From Nitrospira sp. (GTDB taxonomy: Bacteria; Nitrospirota; Nitrospiria; Nitrospirales; Nitrospiraceae), in NCBI GenBank assembly GCA_022226935.1, contig CP092081.1:4144900-4208899 (forward strand): a DNA stretch of 64,000 bases, written 5' to 3'. The notes under the pieces were generated by a model, which made no database searches, was not told the origin of the DNA, and saw only the letters and a program-made list of their open reading frames with translations. The stretch's first letter is position 1. Each line of letters opens with the position of its first letter. Below, in pieces: positions 25,281 to 34,522 of the stretch. A program made the translations under genes and the position numbers.

Positions 25281-25865
25281 ATGGCCGTTGCGGCCCAAGC
25301 CAATTATGATGCGGTCAACGCCCACTCCGCCCGGCAAGAACCTGCCTCAACAATGGAATCCAATCCGAGCAATCGAACGCTGGGCGCTTACACAGAATAC
25401 TATCGCGAGCTTCTCAGCTTCCTGACGGCCAAGCTTCGTTGTCCGCACGAAGCGGCAGACTTGGCGCAGGAAACGTTCGCCAGACTCCTCGCGATCGATA
25501 ACCCGAACGTGGTCCGCCAACCGCGAGCCTTTCTCTATCGCATCGCCCGCAACCTCGCCATCGACTCGAGCCGGAAATATTCCGTCCGTAATCGGTTCTT
25601 TATCGATCTCAGCGAGCTGGAAGAAGCCCCTTCCGCCGCCCCGCTACCGGATTATCTGGTCGAGGGCAATCAACTCAGACGCGCACTGGATCAGACGATC
25701 ACTGAAATGCCGCCTCGCCGGCGGGATGTCTTTCTGCTCTACCGCTTCGCCGGGTTGAAGCAGGCGGAAATTGCCGAACGGCTCGGCATTTCAACCTCGA
25801 TGGTGGAGCGGCACTTGATGAAGGCCATGGCGCAATGCAGACAACGATTGCAATCATATCTGTGA
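25281..25865 (+). CDS. FecI-type ECF sigma factor, cassette 4
   Basis: A 194-residue ECF sigma factor with about 35 extra residues at the N-terminus. Region 2: YRELLSFLTAKLRCPHEAADLAQETFARLL and QPRAFLYRIARNLAIDSSRK. Region 4: AGLKQAEIAERLGISTSMVERHLMKAMAQC. The ATG at 25281, after CAGGAGTG, is chosen; an ATG at 25353 would remove the extension. A weak CCATTCCGCC element lies 90 bases upstream, where stronger copies lie before other sigma genes. Confidence 0.88.
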   Translation: MAVAAQANYDAVNAHSARQEPASTMESNPSNRTLGAYTEYYRELLSFLTAKLRCPHEAADLAQETFARLLAIDNPNVVRQPRAFLYRIARNLAIDSSRKYSVRNRFFIDLSELEEAPSAAPLPDYLVEGNQLRRALDQTITEMPPRRRDVFLLYRFAGLKQAEIAERLGISTSMVERHLMKAMAQCRQRLQSYL

Positions 25866-25899
25866 CACCCGTCTCACGAGTCCGAGGCTCCGGTCGGCC

Positions 25900-26940
25900 A
25901 TGAACGATTCATCGCCTCCATCTGGACCGACTGCGGCCGAGGACGCCCTCCGATGGTTTCTGCGGCTGCGGGAACCGGACTGCTCCGCCGAGGAGACCAG
26001 GCTCTTCGAACAATGGCTGACCGCCGCCCCTGCCCACCGCACAGAGTATCTGACGGTACAGGCGACGTGGAAACATTTGGATGCCGTTGCGACTCGACCG
26101 AGTCCCGAATTGCAACGCCACCTCGCCCAGGCGATGACCATGCACGCGAAACCTCAGAAAGAACATCAGAGAGAACATCGGAGCAGGGTCATCGGGCCAT
26201 TGACGGCGTTGGCGGCGATGCTTCTTCTGGTGAGTGGAACCTTGTGGTGGTGGTCGTCTTTCGCGGTCACGGAAAGCACATACCGCACGGCCAAAGGAAT
26301 GCACCAGACCGTCTCCCTGTCCGATGGCACGATCATGGATCTCAATACCGACAGCCACGTCACGGTACGAATGTGGGGTCGCGGCCGGCAGGTGATCCTC
26401 CACACGGGTGAAGCCTACTTTACGATCGCAAACGATACGGCGAGGCCGTTCGAAGTCGTCGCACTCAACGGGCGGATCCACGACATCGGCACGCAATTTT
26501 CGGTCTATCGGCAGGCCGAGCGCGTCCTGGTAGCCGTCGAAAGCGGAGCGATCGACGTGACCGTTCCCTCCTCGGGCCATGGGCCTTCACAAGCCCACAT
26601 CCTGAGTCCTGGAGAACGAGCCACCTACACCACGACGGGCGAGTGGTCGCAGCTCGATCAGGTCGACCCGCGGAGAATCGCAGCCTGGCGGCAGGGCACG
26701 CTCCGGTTCGAACGCATGCCGTTGATTGACGCCATCCGGGAAGTCGAACGCTACTGGACCGGGCGGATTCTCCTGGCCGATCCGGCGTTGGGAACCATCT
26801 CCGTGAGCGGGGTGTTCAACCATCATGATCTTGCCGAGTTTTTTACGGCGCTCCCGACCATTATCCCGGTTCAGGTCACCCGTCGCGACGGGGCCATTAT
26901 CCTCAGCGCTCCGCTGATACCGCCCGCGCGTCCGCAGTAA
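25900..26940 (+). CDS. FecR-family anti-sigma/sensor, cassette 4
   Basis: A 346-residue FecR: cytoplasmic part AEDALRWFLRLREPDCSAEETRLFEQW, membrane helix LTALAAMLLLVSGTLWWWSS, and periplasmic part KGMHQTVSLSDGTIMDLNTDSHV, LHTGEAYFTIANDTARPFEV with the C-terminal ISVSGVFNHHDLAEFFTAL. It lies 34 bases after its sigma gene, the tightest sigma-FecR spacing except cassettes 5 and 7, so co-translation or co-transcription is likely. Confidence 0.9.
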   Translation: MNDSSPPSGPTAAEDALRWFLRLREPDCSAEETRLFEQWLTAAPAHRTEYLTVQATWKHLDAVATRPSPELQRHLAQAMTMHAKPQKEHQREHRSRVIGPLTALAAMLLLVSGTLWWWSSFAVTESTYRTAKGMHQTVSLSDGTIMDLNTDSHVTVRMWGRGRQVILHTGEAYFTIANDTARPFEVVALNGRIHDIGTQFSVYRQAERVLVAVESGAIDVTVPSSGHGPSQAHILSPGERATYTTTGEWSQLDQVDPRRIAAWRQGTLRFERMPLIDAIREVERYWTGRILLADPALGTISVSGVFNHHDLAEFFTALPTIIPVQVTRRDGAIILSAPLIPPARPQ

Positions 26941-27049
26941 ATCCCTGACACGTTCACACCGGCAGGTTGGGGATCCGCTCCCTCACTCGTCTTCTGTACT
27001 GATTGAGAATGGTGTTCACCGCCACAGATCCGCATGAGGGAGCACGATA

Positions 27050-29509
27050 ATGACCGTGAGGAAATGCGATATCGCCCAACCCACGCGAGCCACGGTGAGC
27101 CGGTGGCTGCGCGCGCTCGTCCGAGCCTTGGCAGCCCTGCTGGCAATCACGAATCTGGCCGCGGCACAGGCGAGTGCCCACGATGCGGTGCTGCCGTTCG
27201 ACATTCCGGCCCAATCACTGCCCGCGGCGCTGGATGCCTTTGCGGAGCAGGCTCATGTTCAGATGCTCTACACGGCGGACAGTGTGAATAATCTGCAGTC
27301 CACGCCGGTCTCCGGACAACTGTCGGCCGAACAGGCGTTGCAACAGCTCTTGCAAGGCACCGGGTTATCGTTTCGGTCCGGGGGACCGAACACCATCACG
27401 GTCGTGACCTCGCCGGCGGAGTCGAGCCACGAAAGCGCTCCACCCGCACAGGATCGCTCACGCACACAGAAACCGGTCAAGGTGCCCGAAATCGTGGTGA
27501 AGGACGTACAGGCGCGCGAAGACGCCACCTCCTACGTTGCGGATGAAACGAACACGGCCACGAAAAGCGACATCCCGTTACTCGAAACGCCGCAGTCCAT
27601 CAGCGTCATCACGCGCGCCCGCATGCAGGCGCAGGAGATCAATTCGATCGCCGAAGCCTTGCGCTATACCCCCGGTGTTCAAGGCGAGCCGTTCGGGTTC
27701 GATTCCCGCTTGACCTGGCTCAGGTTTCGAGGATTCGACAACACCACGAACGGCCTCTTCAAGGACGGTCTGCAACTCCGGAATCCGGCCTTCGGCATCA
27801 GCTATAACCTGGAACCCTACGGCGCGGAACAGTTGGATGTGCTGCGCGGACCGGCATCTTTTCTGTACGGGCAGGGAAGTCCCGGAGGGCTCCTCAACTA
27901 TGTTTCGAAGCGGCCGACACAGGAGTCGCTGCATGAAGTGCAATTCCTGGCCGGCAATTTCGGCCGCTACGAAGGCCGATTCGATTTCGGAGGCCGGATC
28001 AAAGACAGCGACACCTTCGCCTTCCGGCTGACCGGCTTGTTCAGGGAAAGCGGCACGCAGATCGACAATGTGTCGAACGATCGCGTGTACCTCGCACCGG
28101 CTTTGACCTGGCGCCTGGCCCCCAGCACCAGCGTGACCTTTTTCGCGACCTATCAGAAAGACCGGGCAGGCGCGACACCCTGGTTGCCTGCCGAGGGGAC
28201 ATTACGACCCAATCCCAACGGATTTCTTCAGCCGCAGCGGTTTACCGGTCAGCCTGGAATCGATCGATACCACCGCACCGAACATTCCGTCGGCTATGAG
28301 TTCCACCACCAGATTTCTGAACATTGGAAGTTTCTGCAGAAAGTGCGCTACAACGCGAACGAGACCGACAGTGTTTCGACGTATGTCTTTGGGGTGGAGC
28401 CGGACCAGCGTACGGCGCTTCGAGACCAGTGGACCAGTTATGGCAAGTTGAGCGCCATCGCGCTCGACAATCAGTTGACCGGAAAACTGTCCACCGGTCC
28501 GTTCCATCATACCTTGCTGGGCGGCATCGATTTACAACGGGTTTCCCTGCGCTATCATCAAAATTTCGCGGAAGCCTCCTCGATCGACCTCTTCAATCGG
28601 CATGACTATGGCGCGCTGGGCGTCGTCCCGTACTTCGACAGCAGGCAGGACACGACGCAATTGCAAACCGGCGTCTATCTTCAAGATCAGGTCAAGATGT
28701 TCGACAAGTGGCTGCTCACGCTCGGGGGCCGCCACGATTGGGCGAGGAATGAGACCACCGACAACGTGGCCGGCACCACCAGCGTTCAACATGATCGCAA
28801 AGCGACCGGTCGCGCCGCACTGACCTATCTGTTCTACAGCGGGCTCGCACCCTACGTGAGCTACTCGACGTTCTTTTTACCCTCTATCGGGGTCGGCGCC
28901 GACGGTCGACAATTCAAGCCGGAAACCGGCCGCCAGTATGAGGTCGGGGTGAAATATCAGATTCCCCACACCCGCGCATTCCTCACGGCAGCAGTGTTTG
29001 ATCTCATGCGAGAAAACTATGTGCAGACCGATCCGGGCACGTTCCTGCCGGTCCAGCGCGGCGAGGCCCGTTCTCGAGGACTCGAACTGGAAGCCGTCGC
29101 CAGCTTCGATGCGGGCTGGGACCTCATTGCCTCTTACACGCTGATGGATAACGAGATCCGCGAAACCATCGATCCGGTGGAGCAGGGAAAACGCTTGCTG
29201 CAGATCCCCTCCCAATTCGGTTCCTTGTGGGCGAAATACACCGCCTCCCGAGGGAAGTGGAAAGGCCTGGGAATCGGCGGCGGCGCGCGTTATACCGGCT
29301 ACAATTATGCCGATGCGGCCAATACCTTCCGTGTTCCCAGTTTCGTGGTGGGAGACGCCGTCGTCGACTATACCTGGAACCATTATCGATTCGCCCTGAA
29401 CATCAGCAACATCTTGAACCATAACGCCTTCACCTGCTTCAACGAGGGCACCACCTGTACGTTCGGCGAGCGGCGCACCGTGGTGGGAACCGTCGCCTAT
29501 CGATGGTGA
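27050..29509 (+). CDS. TonB-dependent siderophore receptor with STN domain, cassette 4
   Basis: An 819-residue receptor. The signal peptide ends near AAAQASA (about residue 43). STN: LPFDIPAQSLPAALDAFAEQA. TonB-box-like VPEIVVKDVQARED. Plug: YTPGVQGEPFGFDSRLTWLRF and VLRGPASFLYGQGSPGGLLN. The barrel ends VAYRW. A Cys pair near the end (AFTCFNEGTTCTFGERRT) matches the last-loop disulfide of ferrioxamine/ferrichrome-type receptors. A GAGGGAG ribosome site precedes the ATG. Confidence 0.9.
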   Translation: MTVRKCDIAQPTRATVSRWLRALVRALAALLAITNLAAAQASAHDAVLPFDIPAQSLPAALDAFAEQAHVQMLYTADSVNNLQSTPVSGQLSAEQALQQLLQGTGLSFRSGGPNTITVVTSPAESSHESAPPAQDRSRTQKPVKVPEIVVKDVQAREDATSYVADETNTATKSDIPLLETPQSISVITRARMQAQEINSIAEALRYTPGVQGEPFGFDSRLTWLRFRGFDNTTNGLFKDGLQLRNPAFGISYNLEPYGAEQLDVLRGPASFLYGQGSPGGLLNYVSKRPTQESLHEVQFLAGNFGRYEGRFDFGGRIKDSDTFAFRLTGLFRESGTQIDNVSNDRVYLAPALTWRLAPSTSVTFFATYQKDRAGATPWLPAEGTLRPNPNGFLQPQRFTGQPGIDRYHRTEHSVGYEFHHQISEHWKFLQKVRYNANETDSVSTYVFGVEPDQRTALRDQWTSYGKLSAIALDNQLTGKLSTGPFHHTLLGGIDLQRVSLRYHQNFAEASSIDLFNRHDYGALGVVPYFDSRQDTTQLQTGVYLQDQVKMFDKWLLTLGGRHDWARNETTDNVAGTTSVQHDRKATGRAALTYLFYSGLAPYVSYSTFFLPSIGVGADGRQFKPETGRQYEVGVKYQIPHTRAFLTAAVFDLMRENYVQTDPGTFLPVQRGEARSRGLELEAVASFDAGWDLIASYTLMDNEIRETIDPVEQGKRLLQIPSQFGSLWAKYTASRGKWKGLGIGGGARYTGYNYADAANTFRVPSFVVGDAVVDYTWNHYRFALNISNILNHNAFTCFNEGTTCTFGERRTVVGTVAYRW

Positions 29510-29521
29510 CGGGCGTCACCA

Positions 29522-29556
29522 GAACCGAGGCCGGCAGGCGTTCCGGCCTGTGGTTC
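29522..29556 (+). terminator. Stem-loop after receptor 4
   Basis: GC-rich imperfect hairpin (gaacc..aggccgg/ccggcct..ggttc) starting 13 bases after the receptor stop, without a T-run. It is a likely transcript end, modest confidence. Confidence 0.4.
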
Positions 29557-29914
29557 CGTTCAAGCCACGTGCGCCGGCGAGGCATGACCATCCGCATGAC
29601 GAGACCATGCCTGACACACCCGGACCGCGAAGATCACCCCGTCCTCACGCAGGTGTCGACGCATAGCGAACGCGCGAGGATGGCGTGCCTCCGTCCCTCT
29701 GCTCTCGACGGTTCCACATAGGCGCGTGACTCTCCGCGAGCGGCAAAACAACCTACCACGCTCCGCTGAGGCGGGGTCTCTTTTCCCCTCGCCACAGGAT
29801 TTCAGCCGTTCGGCGAAACTCCGGATGTTGAGCATGGTGTTTCAGCGGTGATGCATGTAGGGTCTGCGCGTCCACTGCGTGATGGTTGTGTTCCGTATGA
29901 CATCGACCGACATC

Positions 29915-29929
29915 GAACAACTCCCTCGC
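29915..29929 (+). promoter_or_regulatory. Diverged sigma-gene upstream element, cassette 5
   Basis: GAACAACTCCCTCGC, 83 bases before the cassette 5 sigma gene, resembles GAACATTCCCTTCC with one extra base and two changes, at the distance typical of this element. The 29557-29914 stretch otherwise contains no gene I can support. Confidence 0.3.
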
Positions 29930-29997
29930 TGGCATCAGCCGCCGGCGTTTATCCTCGACGGACTCCTGCTGCCCCCAGGCACACCCCGATTGTATCC

Positions 29998-30516
29998 ATG
30001 AGCACATCGTCCCCTTCAGAGTTGGAAGGATTTTTTCGGGACTACCGATCTGAGCTGGTTGCCAGGCTGAGACGCATCGTCGGATGCGCCGACACCGCTG
30101 CAGACCTTCTGCAAGAGACCTACTTGCGCGCCATGGGCAGTCCGCATGAACTGAAGATCGCGTATCCGCGCGCCTATCTCCATCGAATCGCCACAAATTT
30201 GGCACTTGATCACCTTCGGAAGCAAAAGCTGCGGGCTCCCCTCCACGTGCCGCTGGAGGACGCGGCAATCGTGCCCAGCGGTGCCCCGGCACCCGTGGAT
30301 GAAATCTACGGGAAGCAGCGGCTGGCCGTCTTTCAGAACGCGTTTCTGTCTCTTCCACACGTGACGCAACACGTGTTGTGGCTGCGCCGGGTGCAGGGAT
30401 GTCCGCACGAAGAAATCGCGACGCGTCTCAATTTGACGAAACGACAAGTGGAAAACCATCTGGCCAAAGCGCTATACCATTGCCAGAAAGCCCTCGACGA
30501 CCTCACGGGGGCATGA
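29998..30516 (+). CDS. FecI-type ECF sigma factor, cassette 5
   Basis: A 172-residue ECF sigma factor. Region 2: YRSELVARLRRIVGCADTAADLLQETYLRAM and YPRAYLHRIATNLALDHLRK. Region 4: QGCPHEEIATRLNLTKRQVENHLAKALYHC. The ATG at 29998 matches the family N-terminus; upstream in-frame starts would add an unlikely 50 residues. Its stop overlaps the FecR start (ATGA), so sigma and anti-sigma are translationally coupled here, unlike in most other cassettes. Confidence 0.88.
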   Translation: MSTSSPSELEGFFRDYRSELVARLRRIVGCADTAADLLQETYLRAMGSPHELKIAYPRAYLHRIATNLALDHLRKQKLRAPLHVPLEDAAIVPSGAPAPVDEIYGKQRLAVFQNAFLSLPHVTQHVLWLRRVQGCPHEEIATRLNLTKRQVENHLAKALYHCQKALDDLTGA

Positions 30517-31478
30517 TGGTGACCGGCGTGGCCGACCAAGAACGCGATCTGCTCAGAGAAGCGGCCGAATGGTTTGCGCGAGCCGATGCCGAGGATTTTA
30601 CGGAGGCGGAACGCCGGCGGCTCGAGACCTGGCGCCGGCGCAGTCCGGCGCATGACGAGGCGTTCGAGCGCGTTTGCCGCACGTGGGGGGCAACGGACCT
30701 CGCCGTGGCACTCGAGTCCGTTCCACCGGCTGACATGCCGACACGGCAACGCCTGCACCGTCGGCGTCGAATCCGGTGGGCCGCCGCCGCCACCCTGTTG
30801 GTGATCGCGGGATGGTGGGCCCTGGGCAGCAATTTTCTCATCACCCTCCGGTCGGACTATGCCACCGCGACCGGCGAACAACGAACGATTCACCTGCCCG
30901 ATCAATCGTCCGTGGTTCTCAACACGAATACGGCGCTGGTGTCGCATGTCGAAGGCACGAGTCGCCTCATTCACCTTCTACAAGGCGAAGCATTGTTTCA
31001 AGTACGAGCCGATGCGACTCGGCCGTTCATCGTGGAACACGCGGGGCATCGGGTGCAGGTGCTTGGGACCGAATTCATCGTGCGTGAACGGCAGGACATC
31101 ACGACGATCACGGTGGTCCACGGTGTGGTCCAGGTCACCAGCACGAATCCGGCATCGTCTTCGATCCAACTCACGGCTGGTCAACGGGTGTCCATCGGGC
31201 CTAACGGCGCAGGGCCTGTCTCCCAGGTGGCGGCGGCCGATGCCACGGCCTGGACGCGCCGACGTCTCGTGATCTCCGATCAACCACTTTCCGAAGTCAT
31301 CGACGAGATACAACGGTACCATTCCGGTTCCATTGTGATCTGGAACCCGTCGGCCCGCGAGATTCGAGTCACCGGCATCTACGATCTCACCAATATGGCC
31401 GAAACCTTGACGGTGCTCGCCAAGACACTGCCGATTCACATGGATCGGCTGACCGACCGGTTGATCATTCTCCGGTAA
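30513..31478 (+). CDS. FecR-family anti-sigma/sensor, cassette 5
   Basis: A 321-residue FecR: REAAEWFARADAEDFTEAERRRLETW in the sigma-binding part, membrane helix WAAAATLLVIAGWWALGS, then TGEQRTIHLPDQSSVVLNTNTAL, LLQGEALFQVRADATRPFIV and the C-terminal IRVTGIYDLTNMAETLTVL. It overlaps the sigma stop by four bases. The receptor starts about 155 bases downstream. Confidence 0.9.
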   Translation: MMVTGVADQERDLLREAAEWFARADAEDFTEAERRRLETWRRRSPAHDEAFERVCRTWGATDLAVALESVPPADMPTRQRLHRRRRIRWAAAATLLVIAGWWALGSNFLITLRSDYATATGEQRTIHLPDQSSVVLNTNTALVSHVEGTSRLIHLLQGEALFQVRADATRPFIVEHAGHRVQVLGTEFIVRERQDITTITVVHGVVQVTSTNPASSSIQLTAGQRVSIGPNGAGPVSQVAAADATAWTRRRLVISDQPLSEVIDEIQRYHSGSIVIWNPSAREIRVTGIYDLTNMAETLTVLAKTLPIHMDRLTDRLIILR

Positions 31479-31632
31479 TAGCAAAATTTTTTCCTCTGCT
31501 TTCCCGGACCGCCCCTCTCCATACGTTAATCCCATAAGCGCGCGTATCGTGACAAACCGCTGAGAGTCGCATGCGTTCCTTCAGAACGCGTCATTGAACT
31601 CCTGCACAGAGTGTTGAGAAAAGGAGGCTTCT

Positions 31633-34176
31633 GTGAGCAGAGTGCCCACGTCGTGGTGTGTGTTCTCGGATCGGATGCGACGTCGAGTCGCGGGATGCGT
31701 CCTCTTTCTCTGCCTCATGCCGGCCATGCTGCCTGTCCTATCCCACGCGCAATCGGAACAGGTCTTCGAATTCGATATTCCCCCGCAGCCGTTGGATCAA
31801 GCCTTGAAATCGTTTGCGGCGACGACGGATTTCCTCCTCAGTTACGATGCCGCGATGACCAGAGGGCGTGTTTCGACGGGAATCACCGGCCGATACGCCC
31901 CGGTGGAGGCGTTGACCCGATTGTTGACGGATACAGGGTTGAACTACCGATTTGCCAACGAAAACACCATCACCCTCCAACCCGTGAACAACCCGATTCT
32001 GACCCCGGTTGTGCCTCCACAGAGCCAGAGCTTTCCTCCCGGCGCAAACGAGCGGCCATCCGGCGACAGTGAGAAAGCGGTCAAACAGAAGCTCGTCAAA
32101 GTGCCGGAAATCCTCGTGAAAGACGTACGCCAACGCGGCGACGACACCACCTCCTATGTGGCGGAGGAGACAAGTGCCTCGACGAAAACCGAGACGCCGC
32201 TTCTCGAGACGCCGCAGACCATCAACGTGGTGACGCGCGCCGAGATGAATACGCGGCTGGTGCAAAACGTCAGCCAGGCGGTCATGTACACACCCGGCGT
32301 CCTCACGGAAATGTATGGGCCCGCCATGCGGGACGACTACTTCAATATCCGCGGGTTCGATGCGCCGCAATTCCTGGACGGGCTGGGATTGGTCGGCGTC
32401 AACTACGGCAACTTGCGCATCGAGCCCTACGGGCTGGAACGTGTCGAAATCCTCAAAGGTCCGGCATCCATGTTATATGGCCAAAGTTCTCCCGGCGGCT
32501 TGGTCAATATGACGAGCAAGCGGCCGACCGAGGTGCCGGTGCGGGAATTGCTGCTGACCGGCGGCAGCTTTGGACGAATCCAAGGCGGGCTCGACCTCGG
32601 CGGACCGATCGATGAGCAAGGGCGGTTGCTCTTTCGGATTACCGCGCTGGGCCGTCATAGCGACACGCAGATCGATTTTGCCAAGGACGATCGATATTTC
32701 ATCGCCCCGAGCCTGACATGGCGCCCCAGCCGCAACACATCGTTCACGATTCTCAGCCAATTCCAGAAAGACGATGCAGGCAACACCTTGCAATTTCTTC
32801 CTCCGGAAGGGTCTCTGCTCGGGAATCCGAACGGCAGGATTCCGATCAATCGATTCGTCGGCGAGCCAGAGTTCGACCGCTGGAAACGGCAACAGTATAC
32901 CGCCGGGTACGCGATGGAGCATCGCTTCAACGAGTCCTGGAAATTGGAGCAGAACTTCCGGTATGCCCATGTGCGAACCGATTACCCCACGACGTTTTAT
33001 CTCGATTTCGTGCGGGACGGCGACGGCGCGCCGGTGGATTTCCGCACGATCAGCCGGCTGGCCGGTCTCTATCGCGATCTCGCCAATACGGCTACCCTGG
33101 ATACCCGCGTGCAAGGGGCGTTCGAAACCGGACTCTTGAGGCACACGCTGTTGTTCGGAGTCGATTACCGGCGTCTCTGGGGTCGCTCACAGCGCGGGTT
33201 TTCCGATTCGCCCGAACTCGACGTGTATGCGCCGATCTACAATCAGCCATGGGTCAGGCCGGAGATCGATTTCACCAGCGCGCAGCAGCGGGATCAAGTG
33301 GGTCTCTATACACAAGACCAAATCAAGTACAACCGAGTCTTGCTCACGCTGGGAGCCCGCTACGACTTCGTCAACGCCGATACGCAACTCAACGACCTGT
33401 TCTTCAACGAGCAGAGCGCGATACGTCAACGGGACAATGCCGCGACCTATCGCGTCGGGTTGAGTTACCTGTTCGACAGCGGCATCGCTCCCTATGTCAG
33501 CTACGCCACGTCGTTCCAACCGGAAGCGGGAACCGACTTTTCGGGAACACCGTTCAAACCCACAACAGGGCAGCAGTACGAGGCCGGAATCAAATTCAAG
33601 CCGGTCGGCTATAATGCGCTCCTGACGGTCTCTGTCTATCACTTGCTCAGACAGAATATCGTCACGCCGGATCTCACCCCGGGGCATTTCGGTTTCAACG
33701 TTCAGACAGGCGAGGCACGGGCGCAGGGGTTCGAGGTGGAAGGCAAAGCCAATCTCACGCAGGCACTCGGCCTGATCGCCGGCTATTCTTTCACCGACAC
33801 GAAGGTCACGGAGAGTAACGATCCCGCAACCCTGGGCCGTCGACTATCCCTGACGCCCAAACACCAGGCGTCATTCTGGATGGACTATGGGTTCCAGGAC
33901 GGACCGCTGGCCGGACTGAACCTGGGCGGAGGGACTCGATATACCGGCTCGAACTTTGGCGATCTGGCCAATAGTTTGAAAGCTCCGTCGTACGTGTTGT
34001 TCGACGCCGCCGTCCGATACGACCTGCGGCTGGTCCACGACTCCCTGCGAGGCGCAGAGTTGAGCGTCAATCTGAACAACCTCCTCGACCGTGAATACGT
34101 GGCAACCTGCGCGGATGCATCGTGCTTCTATGGATCTCGTCGCACCGTATATGCGAGTCTGCGGTATCGCTGGTGA
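31633..34176 (+). CDS. TonB-dependent siderophore receptor with STN domain, cassette 5
   Basis: An 847-residue receptor starting with GTG, placed by an AAAGGAGG ribosome site. The signal peptide ends near LSHAQS. STN: FDIPPQPLDQALKSFAATTDF. TonB-box-like VPEILVKDVRQRGDD. Plug: YTPGVLTEMYGPAMRDDYFNI and ILKGPASMLYGQSSPGGLVN. The barrel ends LRYRW and has the last-loop Cys pair ATCADASCFYGSRRT. The plug and barrel most resemble receptor 4 of this window. Siderophore type; ligand not known. A PepSY gene follows after about 350 bases. Confidence 0.9.
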   Translation: MSRVPTSWCVFSDRMRRRVAGCVLFLCLMPAMLPVLSHAQSEQVFEFDIPPQPLDQALKSFAATTDFLLSYDAAMTRGRVSTGITGRYAPVEALTRLLTDTGLNYRFANENTITLQPVNNPILTPVVPPQSQSFPPGANERPSGDSEKAVKQKLVKVPEILVKDVRQRGDDTTSYVAEETSASTKTETPLLETPQTINVVTRAEMNTRLVQNVSQAVMYTPGVLTEMYGPAMRDDYFNIRGFDAPQFLDGLGLVGVNYGNLRIEPYGLERVEILKGPASMLYGQSSPGGLVNMTSKRPTEVPVRELLLTGGSFGRIQGGLDLGGPIDEQGRLLFRITALGRHSDTQIDFAKDDRYFIAPSLTWRPSRNTSFTILSQFQKDDAGNTLQFLPPEGSLLGNPNGRIPINRFVGEPEFDRWKRQQYTAGYAMEHRFNESWKLEQNFRYAHVRTDYPTTFYLDFVRDGDGAPVDFRTISRLAGLYRDLANTATLDTRVQGAFETGLLRHTLLFGVDYRRLWGRSQRGFSDSPELDVYAPIYNQPWVRPEIDFTSAQQRDQVGLYTQDQIKYNRVLLTLGARYDFVNADTQLNDLFFNEQSAIRQRDNAATYRVGLSYLFDSGIAPYVSYATSFQPEAGTDFSGTPFKPTTGQQYEAGIKFKPVGYNALLTVSVYHLLRQNIVTPDLTPGHFGFNVQTGEARAQGFEVEGKANLTQALGLIAGYSFTDTKVTESNDPATLGRRLSLTPKHQASFWMDYGFQDGPLAGLNLGGGTRYTGSNFGDLANSLKAPSYVLFDAAVRYDLRLVHDSLRGAELSVNLNNLLDREYVATCADASCFYGSRRTVYASLRYRW

Positions 34177-34522
34177 GACGCGATACCCTGTCGTGACGCG
34201 AGGCCGACGCCGGTTCCCACCGACATCACCGGACGACGCGAAATACCGGGGAATCCTTCCCCCTGCCACAGGTCGCCCATCGCTTCGTCATCACCCACTA
34301 CGACGACGGAGAGTGTTCGTAACACCGTGTCGGTTGGTCGCTCGAAGAACGGTGCCGCTTTCTGCCGGATTTGGCTGAAACGTTCGAATAGCGGCCGGCA
34401 CCGGACATAGTCCCCCTCGTCCTCTGGCGGGCGCTTTCCATCATGGATATCCGTTGGGGGATCATTGCCTTCTGACGGCCAAATTATGTACGCATAAGGG
34501 CAAGCACGATTGCGAGGATGCT
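34177..34522. other. Intergenic stretch, no gene seen
   Basis: Between receptor 5 and its PepSY gene. No gene or convincing terminator; the length suggests the PepSY gene may have its own promoter. Confidence 0.4.
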
